Assembly (NCBI GenBank): GCA_031274465.1 | Contig: JAISQC010000130.1 | Coordinates: 1 to 19,466 of the forward strand | Source: Synergistaceae bacterium | Lineage (GTDB): Bacteria > Synergistota > Synergistia > Synergistales > Synergistaceae | DNA length: 19,466 nucleotides | Reading direction: 5' to 3' | Shown: piece after piece, positions 15,000-19,466 of the stretch | Layout: every line of letters starts with the position of its first letter | How positions within the stretch are numbered: position 1 is the stretch's first letter | The notes under the pieces: generated by a model | Told to the model about the DNA's origin: nothing | The model's input: the letters and a program-made list of their open reading frames with translations, nothing else | Databases searched by the model: none | Made by a program: the position numbers and the translations under genes

Positions 15000-16341
15000 A
15001 TTGGGGTCCGCGCCCGCCGCGCTTGCCGAAGGCCTTCTCGTCGCGTTGGAGGGACGGCTCGCCCAAACCGAGCTGATCCGGATAAACGGCCGGGTCGTGC
15101 AGGTGGTTGGGCTCGTCATAGAGTCGCAGGGGCCCGACGTCCAGATAGGCGACCTCTGCGAGGTCAGGTTCCGCAACCGGGACACCGTGCTGAGGGCGGA
15201 AGTGGTCGGCTTTCGGACGAACAGGGTATTGCTGATGCCGCTGGGCGACCTCTCTGAAATCGGCCCCGGATGCGACGTCCTGTCGATGGGGCGCCCTTTG
15301 GGCGTCAACGTCTCGGACGCGCTTTTAGGTCGCGTGCTGGATGGGCTTGGAAACCCTCTGGACTCGCTTGGCCCGGTACCGGCGACCGATTACTACCCGC
15401 TCATGTCGTCCCCGCCGCATCCTTTGAGGAGGCAGATGGTCGAGCGCCCCCTGTCGGTCGGGGTGAAGGTGATCGACGGGATACTCACTCTGGGGCAGGG
15501 GCAGCGCATGGGTATATTCGCAGGCTCCGGCGTGGGAAAGAGCGTGCTCCTCGGCATGATGGCCCGAAACACCGAGGCCGACGTAAACGTGATAGCCCTT
15601 GTCGGGGAGAGGGGCCGGGAGGTAAGGGAATTCCTGGACCGAGACCTCGGCGAGTCCGGGCTGGCGCGTTCAGTCGTGGTGGTGGCCACGTCGGACCAGC
15701 CCCCGCTGGTCCGTTTGAAGGCCGCGCTCACGGCCACGGCGATAGCGGAGTATTTTCGGGACGAGGGGAAAAACGTCCTGATGATGATGGATTCAGTCAC
15801 GCGGGTCGCCATGGCCCAGCGCGACGTGGGGCTCGCCATAGGTGAGCCGCCAGCGACGCGGGGGTACACCCCTTCCGTGTTCGCGCTCCTGCCGCGCCTC
15901 CTCGAGCGCGCCGGCTCGGGCGAGAGGGGGAGCATCACCGCCATCTATTCCGTGCTGGTCGAGGGCGACGACATGAACGAGCCGATAGCCGACACTGTGA
16001 GGGGAATTCTGGACGGGCATTTTGTGCTCTCCAGGCAGCTTGCGGCGAAATACCACTATCCGTCCGTCGACGTGCAGAGAAGCATAAGCCGCGTAATGTC
16101 GACCGTGGTTTCCGAGGAGCAGAGCGCCGCCGCCGGAAGGATAAGGGAGCTTCTGTCGGTGTACGAGGAGGCGCAGGATCTGATCAATATCGGCGCCTAC
16201 AAGCCGGGAAGCAATCCAAAGGTCGATTGGGCGCTGAAACATATGAATTCAGTGGAGTCATTCCTGAAGCAGGGAATAAACGAGAGCTTTTCGTTCGACG
16301 ACACCGTGGGGCAATTGCTCGGGCTGGCGCCGACGCTGTAG
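14965..16341 (+). CDS. fliI: Flagellum-specific export ATPase FliI
   Basis: This ATPase of the flagellar export apparatus is homologous to the F1 beta subunit and type III secretion ATPases; 458 residues is a normal length. Walker A GSGVGKS is at 187-193, GERGREV at 214-220, and the Walker B strand NVLMMMD ends at Asp276. The segments AQRDVGLAIGEPPATRGYTPSVF and GSITAIYSVLVEGDDMNEP are diagnostic of the FliI/YscN family. The start ATG 14965 lies inside fliH (35-nt overlap). Its RBS is weak, so coupling to fliH translation is likely. A TTG at 15001 is a possible later start. It works with FliH and FliJ, encoded next to it. Confidence 0.98.
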   Translation: MDPDPPSQRSTELGSAPAALAEGLLVALEGRLAQTELIRINGRVVQVVGLVIESQGPDVQIGDLCEVRFRNRDTVLRAEVVGFRTNRVLLMPLGDLSEIGPGCDVLSMGRPLGVNVSDALLGRVLDGLGNPLDSLGPVPATDYYPLMSSPPHPLRRQMVERPLSVGVKVIDGILTLGQGQRMGIFAGSGVGKSVLLGMMARNTEADVNVIALVGERGREVREFLDRDLGESGLARSVVVVATSDQPPLVRLKAALTATAIAEYFRDEGKNVLMMMDSVTRVAMAQRDVGLAIGEPPATRGYTPSVFALLPRLLERAGSGERGSITAIYSVLVEGDDMNEPIADTVRGILDGHFVLSRQLAAKYHYPSVDVQRSISRVMSTVVSEEQSAAAGRIRELLSVYEEAQDLINIGAYKPGSNPKVDWALKHMNSVESFLKQGINESFSFDDTVGQLLGLAPTL

Positions 16342-16363
16342 CCCTCGATGAAAGGATATCGCG

Positions 16364-16825
16364 ATGAGCAAAGAAGTTGCCCGTTTTAAAAGGGTTCTCC
16401 ACGTGAGGGCGATAGAGCGCGATATAACGCAGACCGAACTCGCCGGACGCCTGCGCGAGGAAGGCGCGATAATCGGCAGGATAAGCGATATGGAAGCGGA
16501 GCGCGACAACGCGCTCGACGATTTTTGCGCCGACAGGGGCAAAACGGTTTCCCCGCAGGAGCTGTGGCTCGAACGCCAGGGCATAGACCTCATGGAGCGG
16601 AAACTGTCGAGCGACAGGCAGGAACTCGAGGCCTGCAGGGGCAGGATAGAGGAGACTAGGGCGGAATTGGTCTCGCGCCACCAGAACGTTCAGCTCATGG
16701 AGCGTTACGTCGGCAAGCTGAAGGCTCGCTCCGACAAAGAGGCCATAGACGCGGAGCAAAAAAACCTCGACGACATCACGTCGATGAGATATCGCCGCAA
16801 TATGCGCAAGGAGGTTTCACCATGA
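16364..16825 (+). CDS. fliJ: Flagellar export protein FliJ
   Basis: FliJ is the coiled-coil stalk of the export ATPase, promoting FliI hexamer function and chaperone escort; 153 residues against the usual 145-150. Almost the whole protein is predicted helix with heptad-like charged patterns (LRTKR-type start here as VARFKRVLHVRAIERDITQ, and a C-terminal helix with NVQLMERYVGKLKARSDKEA). There is no other motif, which is typical of this poorly conserved family. The call therefore leans on the position directly after fliI and on the size. The ATG has a moderate AAAGGA 8-9 nt upstream. The stop overlaps the start of the transglycosylase gene by 4 nt. Confidence 0.85.
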   Translation: MSKEVARFKRVLHVRAIERDITQTELAGRLREEGAIIGRISDMEAERDNALDDFCADRGKTVSPQELWLERQGIDLMERKLSSDRQELEACRGRIEETRAELVSRHQNVQLMERYVGKLKARSDKEAIDAEQKNLDDITSMRYRRNMRKEVSP

Positions 16826-17415
16826 GATTTCCCGTGGCTGGCATGTCGAGAGTTCTGGGCAGAATACGCGAGATCGAGGCCATGGTTTATCCCATGCCCC
16901 CTAAACCCCCGCAGGACGAGAAACCCGCCGAGCGCTTCGAAAAAGTCCTCGAGGAAGTCCTGGACGATCCTTACGAGCGCGGCGGCGACGGAGAGATCGC
17001 GGTCCCGTCCACCCTGTCCGGGAGAATGGCCGTATGGGAGGACAAACTTCAGGAACTTTGCGAGCAGTACGAAGTCGACCCGCATCTTGCGCGTGCCGTT
17101 ATGAGGATGGAAAGCGGCGGCAACCCGAACGCCATATCCAGCGCAGGCGCGATCGGCCTGATGCAGCTCATGCCCGGGACGGCAAAGGGGCTCGGCGTGG
17201 ATCCGAAAGATCCGCACAGAAACCTCGAGGGAGGTATTAAATATCTCGCCCAACTGTCCGATAAATATGATGGGGACTTCGTCAAAACGCTGGCGGCTTA
17301 CAACGCCGGTTCCGGCAGGGTGGATTCCTACGGAGGCGTGCCGCCTTTTCCGGAGACGCAGCGTTACGTTAAAAACGTGCTTGCTCTTTATCAAAAATAT
17401 TCCAGGGGCGATTAA
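16822..17415 (+). CDS. Lytic transglycosylase (SLT domain) in flagellar operon, no signal peptide
   Basis: This 197-residue protein carries an SLT (goose-lysozyme-like) domain at about 73-190, which cleaves the MurNAc-GlcNAc bond in peptidoglycan. The catalytic glutamate is E97 in RMESGGNPNAISSAGAIGLM, followed by MQLMPGTAKGLG and AYNAGSGRVDSYGGVPPFPET, all intact. The RBS AAGGAGG (16808-16814) lies 7 nt before the ATG, which overlaps the fliJ stop (ATGA). Residues 1-70 are charged and Pro-rich and contain no Sec signal peptide or membrane helix, unusual for an enzyme whose substrate is outside the membrane. F39-L43 forms an FxxxL word as in FliE and FliK. I infer that it is exported through the flagellar apparatus to clear peptidoglycan for the rod, like FlgJ or SltF in other phyla. 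Confidence 0.93.
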   Translation: MRFPVAGMSRVLGRIREIEAMVYPMPPKPPQDEKPAERFEKVLEEVLDDPYERGGDGEIAVPSTLSGRMAVWEDKLQELCEQYEVDPHLARAVMRMESGGNPNAISSAGAIGLMQLMPGTAKGLGVDPKDPHRNLEGGIKYLAQLSDKYDGDFVKTLAAYNAGSGRVDSYGGVPPFPETQRYVKNVLALYQKYSRGD

Positions 17416-17417
17416 AT

Positions 17418-18155
17418 ATGGCCGACTTGCAGGAGAGAAATTCAAGGAACGACGAACCCGCAGCCCCCGACCTCCAGTCCCCGCCCGAAGAAAGCAAGGC
17501 GGGGAGGAAGAAGAAGAAAAAAAAGAAACGCGGCTGCGGGTTTTTTATTGCCACCGCGCTGCTCGCCGCCGGGGTCGCGGCGGGCCTTCAGGCGAGCGGG
17601 GGGGTCGACCTTCGCCCTTATGTGTATCCCGTGGTTCCTAAGGTGCCTTATATAGGCGAGAGCCTGAAGAACCTGCTCGGCATACCGGATATTTACGCGA
17701 TGACCGCGTCGGAGCGCAGGAGGATAGAACTTGAGGAGTGGGAGAATGAGATCGCGGAAGCGGTGCGTTCCCTGGATCAGCGCGAACAGAATTTGGACGC
17801 CGTTTCCAGCGACCTCGCCGCGATGGAACAGTCGCTCGAATCGCAGCGCGAGGAACTGGCGGAGCGGATCGAAGCCCTCAGCCGCGACATGGGCAGCGGA
17901 GACGCGGGCCCGCAGGGCGCTTCGCAGCAGACGGGCATAGAGGAGACGATACGCACGTTTCAGGACATGTCGCCCCGAAACGCTGCGGCGATATTGGAGA
18001 AGCTCGACGACAACCTGGCGGTGGCGATACTTGACGGCCTGCCTCAGGACTCGCGGGGGAATTTGCTCGGACGCATGGACGCCGATGTGGCGGCAAAGCT
18101 GACGGAACAGCTTACGGAATTGCAGAGAAGGCGCGGGAGGCAGCGGAGCCAGTGA
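17418..18155 (+). CDS. MotE/YlxF-like flagellar protein with MgtE-N-type domain
   Basis: This 245-residue protein matches the MotE/YlxF family, encoded between fliJ and fliK in Bacillus operons and a periplasmic partner of the motor in Sinorhizobium. Order: a charged cytoplasmic N-terminus, seven consecutive lysines (31-37) before one membrane helix (about 41-60), a coiled coil (about 97-157), a Gly/Gln linker, and a C-terminal MgtE-N/FliG-middle-like domain (about 177-233) with FQDMSPRNAAAILEKL and ILDGLPQDSRGNLLGRM. The helix orientation (Lys side inside) puts the domain in the periplasm. The lysine codons include a run of eight A residues (17517-17524) prone to slippage. The ATG is 3 nt after the transglycosylase stop. 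A role in motor or rod assembly is inferred from position. Confidence 0.85.
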   Translation: MADLQERNSRNDEPAAPDLQSPPEESKAGRKKKKKKKRGCGFFIATALLAAGVAAGLQASGGVDLRPYVYPVVPKVPYIGESLKNLLGIPDIYAMTASERRRIELEEWENEIAEAVRSLDQREQNLDAVSSDLAAMEQSLESQREELAERIEALSRDMGSGDAGPQGASQQTGIEETIRTFQDMSPRNAAAILEKLDDNLAVAILDGLPQDSRGNLLGRMDADVAAKLTEQLTELQRRRGRQRSQ

Positions 18156-18201
18156 CGGGCGACGCGAGCCACGCGCCGGGGCAAGACGGGAGAGATTTGT
18201 G

Positions 18202-19466
18202 ATGTCAGTGCAAGCGGCTGTTTCATCGCCCCAGGATTTCCACCAGGCAGTCGGCGCGGCAAGGCCGGACAGTTTGCCCCAAGCGCCTGCGGGCGGAGTT
18301 GGTTCAGATTTCAAACGGATGCTCACGAATATGCGGGACGCAAAACAAAAAGCGGCTTCGCCGCAGGCGGGCGCGAAAAAGAATATTTTGAGCGGGGTGG
18401 CCGTCGTCAACGAACGCCCCGACGCTGACGCGCTGGCCCCTCTGCCCGGAAGGCCTGAGGCGCAGGCCGGGATTTCTCCTGAAACTGGGCCTCAGCCGGA
18501 AAGCGGAACCGGCCGTTTTGATCCGGATCTGATATTGGGCACGCGATGCAAGGACGAAACGGAGGGAAGCGCCGCTGCGGACGCGCTCCCCGAAACCGGG
18601 CTTGAATCGGCGGAAGAAGAGGAAACTCTTGCGCCAGTGGAGTCGGCGGCGCCTTCAGGATTCGAGGCAATCGGGCAGATCGTCGGGCCGCAGGAGGCGG
18701 AAATCAGCGCCCAAGACATCTCGAGCGGGGATAAAACCGACGTTTTCCCCAATGCCGACGCCAGGAAAGCCACTATTCCAGCCGTACAATCCGGGCGCGC
18801 GGCCGAATCGTCCGAAAAGGACGACGCGGCTGGGATCGATGCGCCACAGGCAGAGGCGGGCGAGCCATTGAGCTCGAAACCGCCACAGGCCGGCGCGCCT
18901 GACGCAGAGCATGCGCCGCAAGGCGAAAATCCGAAAAATCACTGGCAAGGGCAGAGCGGCGACACAAATGCCAACGACGGCGAAGCCGGGTTCCACGCGC
19001 CGAAGGCTAGGGCCGGGGCAGGCAACGCGGATGGAGCGGCCGACAAGACGGCCCAGGACGCGCCGCAATTTCCGAAAACCGCCGACGCCGGGGAAAACCC
19101 GCAAGACCGCACGATAGCAGCAGGCATGTTCGCCGAAGCCCGCCTCCCCGGCGCGGAAACGCAATCCGTGGCTGTGGCTTCGCCGCAGGTTTACACGCTT
19201 TCGTCGGGCGACAAATTCGGCGAGGGGTTGCTGCGGGTCATAGATATCGTAAAGGGCGGCGATGCCTCCGAGGCGCGCATAGTCGTGGAGCCTCCGGCGC
19301 TCGGGCGGATCGACGTGTCGCTGAAGTCGTCCTCGAACGGGGTCGAGGCCATGTTCAGGGTTGACAACGAGGAGCTGCGCCAGATGGTTCAGAACCAACT
19401 TGATTCGCTCAAGGATTCTTTGCAGGCGCAGGGTATTCATGTTTACGCCCTGAGTGTCGATATTAG
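18202..19466 (+). CDS. fliK: Flagellar hook-length control protein FliK (3' end outside window)
   Basis: The frame is open from ATG 18202 (GGGAG 9 nt upstream; a GTG directly before it is also possible) through the last base, so at least 421 residues are encoded and the stop lies beyond the window. FliK acts as the ruler that switches export specificity when the hook is complete. F37-L41 (FKRML) is an FxxxL export word near the N-terminus. About residues 60-320 are low-complexity Ala/Glu/Pro/Gly/Asp linker, as in the ruler part of FliK. The end matches the conserved FliK C-terminal domain: EARIVVEPPALGRIDVSLKS, then the LRQMVQNQLDSLKDSLQAQG helix and IHVYALSVDI. The position after the MotE/YlxF-like gene matches Bacillus. 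Confidence 0.93.
   Translation, partial: MSVQAAVSSPQDFHQAVGAARPDSLPQAPAGGVGSDFKRMLTNMRDAKQKAASPQAGAKKNILSGVAVVNERPDADALAPLPGRPEAQAGISPETGPQPESGTGRFDPDLILGTRCKDETEGSAAADALPETGLESAEEEETLAPVESAAPSGFEAIGQIVGPQEAEISAQDISSGDKTDVFPNADARKATIPAVQSGRAAESSEKDDAAGIDAPQAEAGEPLSSKPPQAGAPDAEHAPQGENPKNHWQGQSGDTNANDGEAGFHAPKARAGAGNADGAADKTAQDAPQFPKTADAGENPQDRTIAAGMFAEARLPGAETQSVAVASPQVYTLSSGDKFGEGLLRVIDIVKGGDASEARIVVEPPALGRIDVSLKSSSNGVEAMFRVDNEELRQMVQNQLDSLKDSLQAQGIHVYALSVDI

Noticed and set aside
18156..18201. Extra small gene or terminator between the MotE/YlxF-like gene and fliK
   Set aside because: The 46-nt gap holds only the fliK RBS; no convincing stem or start/stop pair is visible.

Overview
The window comes from a GC-rich bacterium with a Gram-negative-type envelope and flagella. 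A member of the Synergistota is my best guess. It rests on the flagellar gene order, the DUF2339/DUF3999 envelope genes beside leuS-holA, and the many GTG/TTG starts. No 16S or other taxonomic marker is present, so this is inference. The only strongly AT-rich stretch is about 300 bases upstream of fliE. I saw no transposase, CRISPR array, tRNA or rRNA.

Layout. (1) 1-1374, plus strand: the end of an Ala/Pro-rich TPR protein cut by the window edge, then a small secreted Ala/Val/Pro/Tyr-rich protein. The two are separated by a perfect 15-bp inverted repeat. A bidirectional terminator follows at 1382-1413. (2) 6888-1445, minus strand: an apparent four-gene unit in the order glutaredoxin-like CPHC protein, DUF2339 polytopic membrane protein, DUF3999 membrane-anchored periplasmic protein, FecR-domain secreted protein. 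DUF2339 and DUF3999 overlap by 8 nt. The function of this envelope cluster is unknown. (3) 6943-6984: back-to-back promoter elements serving the minus-strand cluster and leuS. (4) 7039-10469, plus strand: leuS and holA, joined by a 1-nt stop/start overlap. rpsT converges on holA from the minus strand. (5) 10782-11172: AT-rich intergenic region between the divergent rpsT and fliE, with A/T tracts and several promoter-like elements. (6) 11173 to the end, plus strand: a flagellar operon fliE-fliF-fliG-fliH-fliI-fliJ-SLT-motE/ylxF-like-fliK. Genes are tightly packed with frequent overlaps, and fliK runs off the window.

How the genes work together. FliF forms the MS ring, FliE joins it to the rod, and FliG forms the rotor face of the switch. 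FliH, FliI and FliJ are the ATPase complex of the flagellar export apparatus, and FliK measures hook length. Between fliJ and the MotE-like gene lies a soluble lytic transglycosylase with an intact catalytic core but no Sec signal peptide. It shares a short N-terminal FxxxL motif with FliE and FliK, at nearly the same residue position. This suggests it is exported through the flagellar apparatus to open the peptidoglycan for the rod. I rate this and the DUF2339/DUF3999/FecR/glutaredoxin cluster as the two most interesting items in the window.
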